In this document: positions 8,773 to 16,514 of the stretch, piece after piece
Position numbering within the stretch: position 1 is the stretch's first letter
Layout: the number at the start of each line of letters is the position of its first letter
NCBI RefSeq assembly: GCF_003751445.1
Contig: NZ_RJUU01000001.1
Location: 1,989,001-2,053,000, forward strand
Direction of reading: 5' to 3'
Origin: Streptomyces sp. 840.1
GTDB taxonomy: Bacteria; Actinomycetota; Actinomycetes; Streptomycetales; Streptomycetaceae
DNA: 64,000 bases
The notes under the pieces: model-generated
What the model saw: only the letters and a program-made list of their open reading frames with translations
What the model was told of the DNA's origin: nothing
Database searches by the model: none
Translations under genes and position numbers: made by a program

Positions 8773-10968
8773 CTACTCGTTGTTGAACTCCTCAACGACC
8801 GTGGCACCCAGCTCGCGGACGATCAGCTCGTGGCCGGAGAGGGCGGAGTCGACCATGTCCGGGTCGTCCGCCTCGGGGGTGTCGTCCTCGGGCGCCACCG
8901 AACGGGGCGGTGCGGGAGCGTTGTACTGCGGGGGCGCGGGCTCCCCGGCGGGGTCGCCGCCGCCCTGCTGCTGCCGCTCCTGGGCCGGCCGGGGCTCGTA
9001 CTGCTGCTGCGGCGCGGCAGGCGCCGGCCTCTGCGGTGCGGGCGGGGCCGCAGGACGGCCGCCGAGGGGCTGCGGGGGCTGCCCGGCGCCACCCGACGGG
9101 TCGACGATCGCCTCGATCTTCCACTGGGCGTTGAACCGCTCGGCCAGCGCCTGCTTCAGCACGTCCTCGCTGCCGCTGCTCGTGAAGTTGTCGCGGGCTC
9201 CCGAATTGAGGAAGCCGATCTGGAGGGTGGCGCCGTCGAAGCCGGTCACCTGGGCGTTCTGGCTGAGCAGGATCCAGGTGAACCTGCGGCGGTTCTTGAC
9301 GGCCTCCAGGATGTCGGGCCACATGGTGCGCACCTGTCCGGCGCCCTGCGTCACGCCCGGGGCCGGTTCGGGGGCGGCGGGCCCGGGAGCGGGCGCGGAC
9401 GCGGCCGGTGCGGCCGGTGCCGGAGCGGCGGCCTGTGGGGCCGGTGCCTGGCCGGGGGTGGAGGCGGTCGGCCAGCCTCCGGGGCGGCGGCCCTGCTCGG
9501 GCGCGGCCGCGGCGGGCCAGGCACCGGGCCGCTGACCGGCTGCCGCGGCGGGCGGCGGCTGGACGGGCTCGGCAGGCGGGGCCGCGTGCACCGGGGCGGA
9601 GGGCTGGGCCGGGGCGGACGGCGGGGCCGGCGGCGGGGCGTCCCCGCGAGCGGCGGCACGCGCGGCGGCGGGCCCCGGCCCGGCGTCCGGCTGGGTGGGG
9701 GCGGGGGGCTGCGGGGCCTGTGCGGGCTGCGGGGCGACGGGGGCGTGGGCCAGGGCCTCGGGCCCGGGGGCGTACCCCATGGCGGGCCCCGGTCCGGTGG
9801 TGGCGAAGGACGCGCCGCGCTCCAGCCGGTCCAGCCGCGCCTGCAGTGAGCGCTCGTCGTCGAAGGCCGCGGGCAGCAGGACCCGGGCACAGATCAGCTC
9901 GACCTGGAGCCGGGGCGAGGTCGCCCCGCGCATCTCGGTGAGCCCCTCGTTGACCAGGTCGGCGGCGCGGCTCAGCTCGGCGGCCCCGAAGACGGACGCC
10001 TGCGCCTGCATCCGCTCGACGACATCGGCGGGGGCGTCGATGAGCCCCTTCTCCCCGGCATCCGGCACCGCGGCCAGGATCACCAGGTCACGCAGCCGCT
10101 CCAGCAGGTCGGCGACGAAGCGCCGGGGGTCGTTGCCGCCCTCGACCACCCGGTCCACGACCTCGAAGGCCGCGGCCCCGTCACCCGAGGCGAAGGCGTC
10201 CACGACGGAGTCGAGCAGCGAACCGTCCGTGTAACCGAGCAGCGACGTCGCCATGGCATACGTCACACCGTCATCGGCGGCACCGGCCAGCAGTTGGTCC
10301 ATGACCGACATCGAGTCCCGCACGGAGCCGGCACCGGCGCGCACCACCAGCGGGAACACCCCGTCCTCGACGAAGCTCTCCTCCTTGGCGCACACCTCCA
10401 CGAGGTAGTCGCGCAGCGTCCCCGGCGGCACGAGCCGGAACGGATAGTGGTGCGTACGCGACCGGATGGTCCCGATGACCTTCTCGGGCTCCGTGGTCGC
10501 GAAGATGAACTTGAGGTGCTCCGGCGGCTCCTCGACCACCTTCAGCAGGGCGTTGAACCCCGCCGACGTGACCATGTGCGCCTCGTCGATGATGTAGATC
10601 TTGTAACGACTCGACGCGGGCCCGAAGAACGCCTTCTCCCGCAGATCACGGGCATCGTCCACACCACCGTGCGAAGCGGCGTCGATCTCGATCACATCGA
10701 TCGATCCCGGCCCGTTGCGCGCGAGGTCCTGGCAGGACTGGCACTCCCCGCAGGGTGTGGGCGTGGGCCCCTGCTCACAGTTCAGACAGCGGGCGAGGAT
10801 GCGCGCACTGGTCGTCTTGCCGCAGCCGCGCGGACCGCTGAACAGGTACGCGTGATTGACCCGGTTGTTCCGCAGGGCCTGCTGCAAGGGGTCAGTGACA
10901 TGCTCCTGACCGATGACCTCGGCGAACGACTCGGGGCGGTAGCGGCGGTACAGCGCAAGGGACGACAC
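8773..10968 (-). CDS. dnaX: DNA polymerase III subunit gamma/tau
   Basis: This clamp-loader ATPase has 731 residues. The AAA+ module begins LALYRRYRPESFAEVIGQ, with Walker A SGPRGCGKTT at about residues 44-53, a four-cysteine zinc module (CLNCEQG...CGECQSC), Walker B IIDEAHM and sensor ATTEPEKV. Domain III follows. The middle is a long Pro/Ala-rich linker (about residues 400-560). The C-terminal tau-like part contains the RRRFTWILLSQNAQV segment seen in actinobacterial DnaX. The start is the GTG at 10968; no Shine-Dalgarno is obvious, and TAGCCT lies 7 bases upstream, which may be a -10 box for a leaderless message. The SRP RNA gene lies just upstream, as is usual in Streptomyces. Confidence 0.95.
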   Translation of the reverse strand: MSSLALYRRYRPESFAEVIGQEHVTDPLQQALRNNRVNHAYLFSGPRGCGKTTSARILARCLNCEQGPTPTPCGECQSCQDLARNGPGSIDVIEIDAASHGGVDDARDLREKAFFGPASSRYKIYIIDEAHMVTSAGFNALLKVVEEPPEHLKFIFATTEPEKVIGTIRSRTHHYPFRLVPPGTLRDYLVEVCAKEESFVEDGVFPLVVRAGAGSVRDSMSVMDQLLAGAADDGVTYAMATSLLGYTDGSLLDSVVDAFASGDGAAAFEVVDRVVEGGNDPRRFVADLLERLRDLVILAAVPDAGEKGLIDAPADVVERMQAQASVFGAAELSRAADLVNEGLTEMRGATSPRLQVELICARVLLPAAFDDERSLQARLDRLERGASFATTGPGPAMGYAPGPEALAHAPVAPQPAQAPQPPAPTQPDAGPGPAAARAAARGDAPPPAPPSAPAQPSAPVHAAPPAEPVQPPPAAAAGQRPGAWPAAAAPEQGRRPGGWPTASTPGQAPAPQAAAPAPAAPAASAPAPGPAAPEPAPGVTQGAGQVRTMWPDILEAVKNRRRFTWILLSQNAQVTGFDGATLQIGFLNSGARDNFTSSGSEDVLKQALAERFNAQWKIEAIVDPSGGAGQPPQPLGGRPAAPPAPQRPAPAAPQQQYEPRPAQERQQQGGGDPAGEPAPPQYNAPAPPRSVAPEDDTPEADDPDMVDSALSGHELIVRELGATVVEEFNNE

Positions 10969-11090
10969 ACATACGAGGCTATAGGGGCGGACCGACAACC
11001 GGTCCCGGGCCGGGCGCACCACCGGCTCCGAGGGCCCAGCCACCGCGAGAACCCGGGCGCCGCACGTACCGGAAGACCCCGGAAACGTAA

Positions 11091-11183
11091 GGACCCCCCA
11101 CGCACCCGCCAGAGCCAACCTACCCTTGCTGCCTTCCGGCCCTGGGGGAGTTCAGTCAGATAGCGCCACGTGAGGGGCTGACG
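11091..11183 (-). ncRNA. ffs: Small signal recognition particle RNA (4.5S-like)
   Basis: Read on the minus strand, this stretch contains the domain IV tip CAGGGCCGGAAGGCAGCAAG and, after it, GGTTGGCTCTGG, the hallmarks of bacterial SRP RNA, which binds Ffh. The distal arms (CCCCTCACG on the 5' side, CGTGGGGGG on the 3' side) can pair to close the hairpin. The exact ends are estimated from this pairing. It sits directly upstream of dnaX. Confidence 0.88.
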
Positions 11184-11313
11184 CCCACCTTAGCCGATCC
11201 CCGCCCCCGCAAGTCCACCTCCCCACCCCTCACGACCCGACCGGAACCGCCGCCGGCAGCTCGAAGGGGAACGGGTTCGCGAGCACTCCTCAACGTCTTG
11301 TATTGTTTGCCCC

Positions 11314-11398
11314 GGAGGATTCGCCTAGTGGCCTAGGGCGCACGCTTGGAAAGCGTGTTGGGGGCAACCCCTCACGAGTTCGAATCTCGTATCCTCCG
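11314..11398 (+). tRNA. tRNA-Ser (anticodon GGA), island attachment site
   Basis: This 85-base class II tRNA has acceptor stem GGAGGAT/ATCCTCC, discriminator G, anticodon GGA at 11348-11350, a long variable arm (TTGGGGGCAACCCCTC) and T arm CGAG-TTCGAAT-CTCG. CCA appears to be encoded at 11399-11401. A TATTGT -10-like box lies at 11301-11306. From the anticodon loop onward the gene is part of a 71-bp repeat found again at 22055, so this tRNA was the insertion target of the island to its right and was kept whole by it. Confidence 0.97.
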
Positions 11399-11416
11399 CC
11401 ATTGCTCTCACCGGGC
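11346..11416 (+). repeat. attL: 71-bp direct repeat, left copy
   Basis: The sequence from the tRNA-Ser anticodon loop (11346) to 18 bases past the discriminator base (11416) is identical to 22055-22125. The bases just outside differ on both sides (C against T before, A against G after). Identity segments running from an anticodon loop through a tRNA 3' end are typical of sites used by actinomycete tyrosine recombinases. Confidence 0.93.
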
Positions 11417-11420
11417 AATA

Positions 11421-11460
11421 CGTCGAAGGCCCCCGCAGCTTGCTGCGGGGGCCTTCGACG
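11421..11460. terminator. Terminator after tRNA-Ser
   Basis: A perfect 18-bp inverted repeat with a CTTG loop lies 23 bases beyond the tRNA. It sits inside the island, because the copy of this position beside attR has a different hairpin. The element thus supplied a new terminator for the tRNA. Confidence 0.85.
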
Positions 11461-11672
11461 TTGGCGGCGCAGTCCTCACCAACGGGCTGCCGACAGCTAC
11501 AGCCCGTTCAGGGCCCCACGGCACACGCCGCAGAACATAGCCGTGCGGCGGCCGTACCGGCGCATCATCGGTGTCTGCAGCAGCGGGCAGAATCGCCGCG
11601 CGCGAACTCGGTGATTCCGGGTATGACCCGAGCATTGACGCCAGTTCCATGGACACAGCTCGGTCCCCAAGA

Positions 11673-12260
11673 TCACTCGCTCGGGACAGCTTCCCTGACC
11701 GAAGCCCGCTTGCCGGCGTCGGCGAAGAGGAGCGTGGGCTCGGCCAGGATGTCCCTGCCGGCCTCGCTCTTGTAGATCTCGTCGACACTGCCGAATCGTG
11801 CCTCGGTGTAGTCGAGGTCGAGCAGGACGGCTGCCTGGCGGACCGATGCCTCGTCGGGTCCTTCGATCTCGACGAAGGTGGGGAGGTCCGGCCAGGTGTC
11901 GAAGTCGAAGGCGACTTCGCCCAGGCGCCACTCCTCGCGGTAGTTCTCCTGGTAGCGGACTTCGCGCAGGCCGACGTTGCGGAGGATCTCGGCCATGGCG
12001 TGCAGGTCGGACACCTCGGTCTCGATCTCGGTGGTGCCGTCGATCGTCGTGGAGTCGGTGACCTGCTTCAGCGTGAGAGTGGAGCGGGTGGCCTCGTCCC
12101 TCAGGCGGACCCAGGCGCCGCCTTCGAGGGCGTCGTTCTCGAAGATCTTCCGGGTGAGGAGGGTGCGCGGAAATGCCTGGACGGCTCCGAGCGCCGTCAG
12201 TTTGGCCTGGAGGCCGTCGACGTCGACGGCGAGGAACTTGGCCTCGTACTCGTGCTTCAT
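11673..12260 (-). CDS. CYTH-domain protein (class IV adenylate cyclase/ThTPase superfamily)
   Basis: CYTH enzymes act on organic triphosphates or make cAMP with two metal ions in a beta tunnel. This 195-residue protein begins KHEYEAKF, which carries the family's ExExK signature, and later has tunnel residues in WVRLRDE, LTLKQ, ETEV, YREEW and FVEIEGPDE. All the charged strands are present, so it looks active. GAAGGA precedes the ATG at 12260. It is last in a co-directional set with the methyltransferase, P-loop kinase and radical SAM genes. In that company a triphosphate hydrolase on a modified nucleotide is at least as likely as a cyclase. The 256 bases between it and the terminator at 11460 hold nothing I recognise. 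Confidence 0.85.
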   Translation of the reverse strand: MKHEYEAKFLAVDVDGLQAKLTALGAVQAFPRTLLTRKIFENDALEGGAWVRLRDEATRSTLTLKQVTDSTTIDGTTEIETEVSDLHAMAEILRNVGLREVRYQENYREEWRLGEVAFDFDTWPDLPTFVEIEGPDEASVRQAAVLLDLDYTEARFGSVDEIYKSEAGRDILAEPTLLFADAGKRASVREAVPSE

Positions 12261-12280
12261 ATGTCCTTCTTCCCGTAGCT

Positions 12281-12934
12281 CTAGGAGGGGGTGGACGCGC
12301 GGGCTGCGAGGAGAAGGCCCATGCGGTGGTTGTGGTCCTGCAGCTGTCCGACGTGCGCCTGCTCGGTGAACTCGTTGGTCCGCAGTGTGAGCAGGACGTC
12401 CCAGTCCCCGATGAAGTAACGCCGCAGTTTCTCGGGGGATGTGTAGTGCTCCAGCACGTGGTGGCGTTGCGTGAGGGGCATCATGAACTCCGCGCCGAAC
12501 AGACCGCCGGGCCGGACCAGGCGCTGCATGCGGTCGACGAACTCGCCCAACGGCCGGTGGTGGTTGGCACTGTAATGCCACGAGCAGCTCGTCCAGACGG
12601 CATCACAGGGGGCGGTGACGGGTTCGGAGGCGAGGAAGTCCTCCTCCACGACCTGGACACGGTCGTGAAGCCCTTCCTGCTTCAGCCGCTCGATCATGCC
12701 CGTCGCGTGACCGGTTCTGCCACCCGGGAGTTGGACCTCGCCGCCGTGGAGGGCGAGCGGGTCGCGCTCGATGGCGATGACGCGGTAGCCGGCCGCGGCC
12801 AGCGGTACGACGAGTCTGCCGTCGCTCGCGCCGACGACCGTCACGGTGGAGTCAGGCTCCGTGCGCTCCTTCAGCGCTGCGAGGAACTGCGGAAAGAAGG
12901 TGAGGGTGTGCCGCCACATGCTTGGTGTCTCCAC
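12281..12934 (-). CDS. Class I SAM-dependent methyltransferase
   Basis: This 217-residue protein has Rossmann-fold motif I as VTVVGASDGRLVVPLAAAG, an acidic end of strand 2 (IAIERDP), CDAVWTSCSWHY at the motif IV position and VRPGGLFGAEF after it. The substrate is unknown. The Ser-Trp-His-Tyr after motif IV and a C-terminal segment rich in His/Asn are unusual. The start is either the GTG at 12934, with AGGAG 9 bases before it, or the ATG at 12919; I prefer the first. Either way it overlaps the end of the upstream kinase gene by 68-83 bases in another frame. It ends 20 bases before the CYTH gene. Confidence 0.82.
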   Translation of the reverse strand: METPSMWRHTLTFFPQFLAALKERTEPDSTVTVVGASDGRLVVPLAAAGYRVIAIERDPLALHGGEVQLPGGRTGHATGMIERLKQEGLHDRVQVVEEDFLASEPVTAPCDAVWTSCSWHYSANHHRPLGEFVDRMQRLVRPGGLFGAEFMMPLTQRHHVLEHYTSPEKLRRYFIGDWDVLLTLRTNEFTEQAHVGQLQDHNHRMGLLLAARASTPS

Positions 12935-13493
12935 TGGCTTGCTCTCCTAGCGGGTGGGTGCTCAGGACGGCTCGGAGTACCTCGTCAGGGGTGAGACCGG
13001 TGGTTTTCACTCGGTGCATCGGGAACGAGGCGTAGGCGTCGGTGATCTTGTCTGCGGTGATCTCGGCGAAGGCGTCCCAACGCGAGACAGGCTTGTCGCG
13101 CCTGGCGAGTCGGCGCTGACGCTCGTCCTCCGCGCAGACGAGGTAGTAGGTGACGGGACGCGGGATGCCCGGTGGCAGGGACACGGAGAGGTTGGTTCCG
13201 AAAGCGCGGTGGTTGGCCAGGCACCGCGCGAAGTAGCTTTCGACCACGACGGGGATGCCGGCAAACAGGTGCCGCTGGATCTGATCGGCCGCGGTGAACA
13301 GAGCCGAGAGGTAGAAGCACATGCGGGCCTCTACATTGGCCAGCCGGTCGACCTCCTGCCGCAGTGCCTGGTAGGTAGGCGGCACGGTCGGGACCAGCAC
13401 CGCGCCACGGGCGGCCGCGAGCATGGGAGCGAGCGTCGATTTACCGGTGCCGCGGAGCCCTTCGACGCTCTCGAACGACGCCGGGTCAGACAC
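12852..13493 (-). CDS. P-loop nucleotide/nucleoside kinase-like protein
   Basis: This 213-residue protein starts with a Walker A loop, FESVEGLRGTGKSTL, at about residues 7-21, in the manner of thymidylate kinase-like enzymes. Further features are PVVVESYFARCLANHR at the DR-x motif position and a lid-like basic stretch, RQRRLARRDKPVSRW, after YYLVCAEDE. This suggests phosphoryl transfer to a small molecule, perhaps a nucleoside or nucleotide. The GTG at 13493 overlaps the radical SAM stop as GTGTCTGA, showing translational coupling. Its last 28 codons overlap the methyltransferase start. Confidence 0.75.
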   Translation of the reverse strand: MSDPASFESVEGLRGTGKSTLAPMLAAARGAVLVPTVPPTYQALRQEVDRLANVEARMCFYLSALFTAADQIQRHLFAGIPVVVESYFARCLANHRAFGTNLSVSLPPGIPRPVTYYLVCAEDERQRRLARRDKPVSRWDAFAEITADKITDAYASFPMHRVKTTGLTPDEVLRAVLSTHPLGEQASGDTKHVAAHPHLLSAVPRSAEGAHGA

Positions 13494-14388
13494 GTCCGTA
13501 CACCACGTCCGGCACCGCGAGGGTGAGTTCGTCGGTGGCGGACGGCCGGTGGTCGATGTGGTCGGTGAGCTTGTCGTACCAGAAGGCGTGCGAGTCCTTG
13601 CCGACAGCCTTGCAGGACATGGTGAGCGCGCCGCGCGGGTCGGCTTCGATCCGCTCGATCTCCACAGGGCCCCCGGCGGGGAGGCAGGCGTCCGGCGCAC
13701 CGAGCTCGGACAGGTCCTCGTCGAGGATCACCTCGATGTCCAGCTCGGCCGAGGCCAGGCCCTCCCGGAGACGGGTGTAGGACGTGGCGTCGTTGACGAG
13801 GAGCTCGGGGTGATCGGCTGCGTTGCCGACCGGGCGGAGGCAGTGGAGTTTCAGCTGCTCCACCCCGTAGTGCTGTAGTGTGCGGGCGAGCGGCACGACC
13901 TCGTCGATGTTGCGTGAGGTGACCGTCATGGTCGCGCCGGCGCGGACGCCGAGCTGCTGGGCGATTTCGAGTGCGCTCAGAGCACTTCGGTAGCTTCCGA
14001 ACTTCCGGATCTTGTCGTTGGTCGTACCGATGCCCTCCAGCGACACCCGGAGCAGGTCCAGGTCGGGGGCGATCTCGGCGAGCCGGCGCTCGATCCGGTA
14101 GCCGTTGGTACAGACCTCGACCTGCATGCCCAGGTCCCGCTTGGCGTACCGGACGACCTGGGCGAGGTCCCGGTAGACGAACGGCTCGCCGCCCAGCAGG
14201 GTGACGGCCTCGGTGCCGTACTCGTCACGCATCAGCGTGAGGAGGTTGACCGCCTCGTCCGTGGTGAAGGCGTCGGCGTGCTGGAGCCGTTTGCCGTGGA
14301 AGCAGTGCAGGCATTCGAAGTTGCAGCGATAGAGCAGCTGCAGGTACAGCATCCGGATCCTGCGGATCCCGGTGACTTCGCTGATCAC
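13486..14388 (-). CDS. Radical SAM enzyme (CX3CX2C)
   Basis: This 300-residue protein has Cys22, Cys26 and Cys29 in LYRCNFECLHCFHG, the site of the 4Fe-4S cluster that cleaves SAM. It also has GGEPF at 66-70, VCTNGYRI, VSLEG and the G-x-Y-R-S-A-L-x-A-L-E-I stretch common to MoaA/PqqE-like members. Three further Cys in the C-terminal half (in KLHCLRP, DACLPAG and MSCKAVG) could ligate a second cluster, though they do not form the seven-Cys SPASM pattern. AAGGAG is 6 bases before the GTG at 14388, which decides this start; an upstream GTG at 14442 has no ribosome site. No precursor-peptide gene is visible nearby, so the substrate may be a nucleotide or another small molecule. Confidence 0.88.
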   Translation of the reverse strand: MISEVTGIRRIRMLYLQLLYRCNFECLHCFHGKRLQHADAFTTDEAVNLLTLMRDEYGTEAVTLLGGEPFVYRDLAQVVRYAKRDLGMQVEVCTNGYRIERRLAEIAPDLDLLRVSLEGIGTTNDKIRKFGSYRSALSALEIAQQLGVRAGATMTVTSRNIDEVVPLARTLQHYGVEQLKLHCLRPVGNAADHPELLVNDATSYTRLREGLASAELDIEVILDEDLSELGAPDACLPAGGPVEIERIEADPRGALTMSCKAVGKDSHAFWYDKLTDHIDHRPSATDELTLAVPDVVYGRV

Positions 14389-14466
14389 GAGGGTCTCCTT
14401 CGAGGCGCTTGCCTGGTGGGAGACCTGATATTGGCGGGACACGCACGGACCCCGTCACCGCGTATA

Positions 14467-14494
14467 GGGACGCTCCGAGGACGTCCTGGGACGT
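14467..14494 (-). promoter_or_regulatory. Tandem ACGTCC motif upstream of the radical SAM operon
   Basis: On the minus strand, upstream of the radical SAM gene, ACGTCCC-AGG-ACGTCC (14494-14479) is followed by a third, weaker copy GCGTCCC (14473-14467). The same ACGTCCC-N3-ACGTCC arrangement occurs in front of the XRE regulator at 15235-15250. It probably is an operator of that regulator. It overlaps the last codon and stop of the HAD gene. Confidence 0.5.
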
Positions 14495-14496
14495 TT

Positions 14497-15189
14497 TCAG
14501 CGTGCGGAGAGCGCCTCCAGGATCCCGAGCACACGGCCGGTGTCCGTCAGATCGGGCAGAACCGTACGGGCACCGGCTTCTGCCAGCTCTTCGGTGCTGT
14601 GGACGCCGGAGGCGACCGCGATGATCTCGGAGCCCGTGGAGAGCGCGGCCTCCACGTCCCTCGGGGTGTCTCCGACCAGCACGACGGGCACGCCATCCGG
14701 GGCGCCCCGCAGCCGCTGGGCCCGCTCCCGGGCGACAGCGACCAGGTCGGGGCGCTGAAGTGCATCGGCCCCGTAGGCGCCGACCGGCAGGTCGAGGAGG
14801 GGATCAAGGCCGAAGGCCGCGACCTTCACGCGGGCGTTGTCCGCGATATTGCCGGTGAGCACCGACGACACCCAACTGTTGCGCACAGAAACCTCCTTCA
14901 GGACCTCCCGCACGCCGGGCAGGGCCGTCCCCCGCTGGCTGAGGGCGTGGAGACGCGCCTCACCTGCACCGGCAAGCGCCTCCTCGACCGCTGCCCAGTC
15001 CGGCTCGACCAGGCCGTTCCGCTCGAACATGTCGCGCATGATCAGCCGGTCCGTACGCCCTTCCGTCCGCGCCGGCCCCGCGGGCGCCCTTTGCGCCAGG
15101 GCCGTGAAGGCGGCGGCGTAGATCTCCTTGCTGACCCCTGAATTCTCGATGAGGGTGTGGTCGATGTCCCACAGGACGATGAGCTCCAT
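14497..15189 (-). CDS. HAD-superfamily phosphatase
   Basis: This 230-residue HAD hydrolase begins MELIVLWDIDHTLIENSG, giving the nucleophile motif DxDxT. Motif II is SSVLTGN, the motif III Lys region is ARVKVAAFGL and motif IV is VVLVGDTPRDVEAA. A helical cap lies at about residues 20-85. Family members include phosphoglycolate phosphatases and 5'-nucleotidases. Given the neighbouring kinase, NUDIX and CYTH genes, a nucleotide or sugar phosphate substrate is likely. The ATG at 15189 has little Shine-Dalgarno, and TACGCT sits 6 bases upstream, so the message may be leaderless. It is divergent from the XRE regulator gene. Confidence 0.88.
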   Translation of the reverse strand: MELIVLWDIDHTLIENSGVSKEIYAAAFTALAQRAPAGPARTEGRTDRLIMRDMFERNGLVEPDWAAVEEALAGAGEARLHALSQRGTALPGVREVLKEVSVRNSWVSSVLTGNIADNARVKVAAFGLDPLLDLPVGAYGADALQRPDLVAVARERAQRLRGAPDGVPVVLVGDTPRDVEAALSTGSEIIAVASGVHSTEELAEAGARTVLPDLTDTGRVLGILEALSAR

Positions 15190-15234
15190 GCATCCAGCGT
15201 AAATACAGCGGTCACGGCCTCTTCCTTCTGTGGA

Positions 15235-15250
15235 ACGTCCCGAAACGTCC
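15235..15250 (+). promoter_or_regulatory. Tandem ACGTCC motif upstream of the XRE regulator
   Basis: ACGTCCC-GAA-ACGTCC lies 28 bases before the regulator's ATG, between it and the divergent HAD gene. It has the same element order and spacing as the site at 14479-14494 (ACGTCC-N4-ACGTCC). The placement suits autoregulation and joint control of the divergent units. Confidence 0.5.
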
Positions 15251-15277
15251 TTGCCGCTCCTGACCGTCTCGGCTTGT

Positions 15278-16060
15278 ATGGCGCCTGTGAACGAGCGATT
15301 GCACTCCGTGCTCGCCCAGCGCGGCATCCCACCCGAATCACTCGCCGAAGTCTGCGAGGTGGACCCCAAGACCGTTGGCCGGTGGCTCGGCGGACGCGTT
15401 CCCCATCCTCGCCACCGCTTCCGCGTCGCCAAGCACTTACGGGTCGAGGAACTGTTCCTCTGGCCCGCGCCGGCGCCGAGCACGTCGCAGCAGCTCACCG
15501 ATTCAGGGCAGGAGCTGGTCGGGACCTACCAGAACCGGGCGAGCGTCCCGCGCGACACGTGGCTGTCGCTGCTCAACGGCGCCCAGGAGCAGATCAGCGT
15601 CCTCGTCTTCTCCGGCACCTTCTTCGCCCAGTCCAACCCGCACGTCGCCAAGATGCTCGCCGAACGCGCATCAACCGGGGTGCAAGTGCGGCTCTGCTTC
15701 GGCGACTCGGAGGGACGGGCCGCAGCAATCCGGGGCCACGAAGAGGGAATCGGCGACACACTCGCCGCCAAGATCCGCGCCTCCCTGACCTACTACCGGC
15801 CCTTGTTGTCCGAGACCGGCTGTGAGGTGAGGCTGCACGACACCACGCTCTACACCTCCATGTTCCGGTACGACGATGATCTTCTGATCAACCCGCACGT
15901 CTGGGGCCAGCCGGCCAGCGCCAACCCCCTTCTCCATCTCCGCAGAGCAGACACGACGGGCTGGTTCGACAACTACGCTCAGAGTTTCGAAGCTGTCTGG
16001 GCCACCGCACGGCCCTGGACACCAGACCAGGAGGGGCCCTCGCCACATGGGCAGGACTGA
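15278..16060 (+). CDS. XRE-family regulator with PLD-like (DUF5919-type) sensor domain
   Basis: This 260-residue protein has an N-terminal helix-turn-helix, PESLAEVCEVDPKTVGRWLGG, and a C-terminal domain of about 180 residues with ISVLVFSGTFFAQ, VQVRLCFGDSEG and RYDDDLLINPHVWG. That domain resembles phospholipase-D-like effector domains described as DUF5919, which accompany XRE regulators in Streptomyces. I chose the ATG at 15278, although a GTG at 15287 is possible. Codon 54 (15437-15439) is TTA, which in Streptomyces needs the bldA tRNA. The NUDIX gene overlaps its end by 14 bases, so the two are co-transcribed and the NUDIX product may make or remove the ligand. Confidence 0.8.
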   Translation: MAPVNERLHSVLAQRGIPPESLAEVCEVDPKTVGRWLGGRVPHPRHRFRVAKHLRVEELFLWPAPAPSTSQQLTDSGQELVGTYQNRASVPRDTWLSLLNGAQEQISVLVFSGTFFAQSNPHVAKMLAERASTGVQVRLCFGDSEGRAAAIRGHEEGIGDTLAAKIRASLTYYRPLLSETGCEVRLHDTTLYTSMFRYDDDLLINPHVWGQPASANPLLHLRRADTTGWFDNYAQSFEAVWATARPWTPDQEGPSPHGQD

Positions 16061-16514
16061 GTACTACAACGACCCCAAGGCCCCCAAGGCGAACACGCTC
16101 ATCCCCGCCAACAACCTGCTCGTCGTCGACGACAACGGCGCCATACTCCTCCAGCGCCGCCGGGACACCGGCCAATGGGCCCTGCCGGGCGGCGCACAGG
16201 ACATCGGCGAGACGGCGGCCCAGTGCGCCGTGCGTGAATGCCTGGAAGAGACCGGAATCATCGCCGAGGTCACGGGCTTTCTGGGGGTCTACACGAACCC
16301 GAAGCACATCGTGGCCTACACCGACGGCGAGATCCGCCAGCAGTACGAGAACACCTACATCGGCCGGCCCGTGGGCGGCGAGCCCACGATCAACGACGAG
16401 GCCGACGGCGTCCGCTACGTCCAGCCGACCGACCTGGACCAGTACGACATCCACCCCAGCATGCGCCAACAGATCGGCGACTACCTCGCCGGCACGTACC
16501 CCTACCTGGGCTGA
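16047..16514 (+). CDS. NUDIX hydrolase
   Basis: This 155-residue enzyme carries a complete NUDIX box, GGAQDIGETAAQCAVRECLE followed by ETGI, at about residues 49-72, matching GX5EX7REUXEEXGU. NUDIX enzymes cleave nucleoside diphosphates linked to another group. Upstream are NLLVVDDNGAILLQRRRDTGQWALPGG, the standard N-terminal strand set. The ATG at 16047 lies inside the end of the XRE gene. Its 3' end overlaps the end of the convergent HD gene by 13 bases. The small size and regulator coupling suggest a metabolite-specific role rather than general housecleaning. Confidence 0.92.
   Translation: MGRTEYYNDPKAPKANTLIPANNLLVVDDNGAILLQRRRDTGQWALPGGAQDIGETAAQCAVRECLEETGIIAEVTGFLGVYTNPKHIVAYTDGEIRQQYENTYIGRPVGGEPTINDEADGVRYVQPTDLDQYDIHPSMRQQIGDYLAGTYPYLG

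Noticed and set aside
11673..12260. CYTH gene as a firm adenylate cyclase linked to cAMP signalling
   Set aside because: The fold is clear, but sequence alone cannot separate cyclase from triphosphatase activity, and the neighbours favour nucleotide or phosphate hydrolysis.
13486..14388. Radical SAM gene next to a nucleotide kinase as a prokaryotic viperin
   Set aside because: The cysteine motif and kinase neighbour fit, but the region after GGEPF and the G-x-Y-x-x-A-L segment look like MoaA/PqqE-type enzymes, and I could not see viperin C-terminal motifs.
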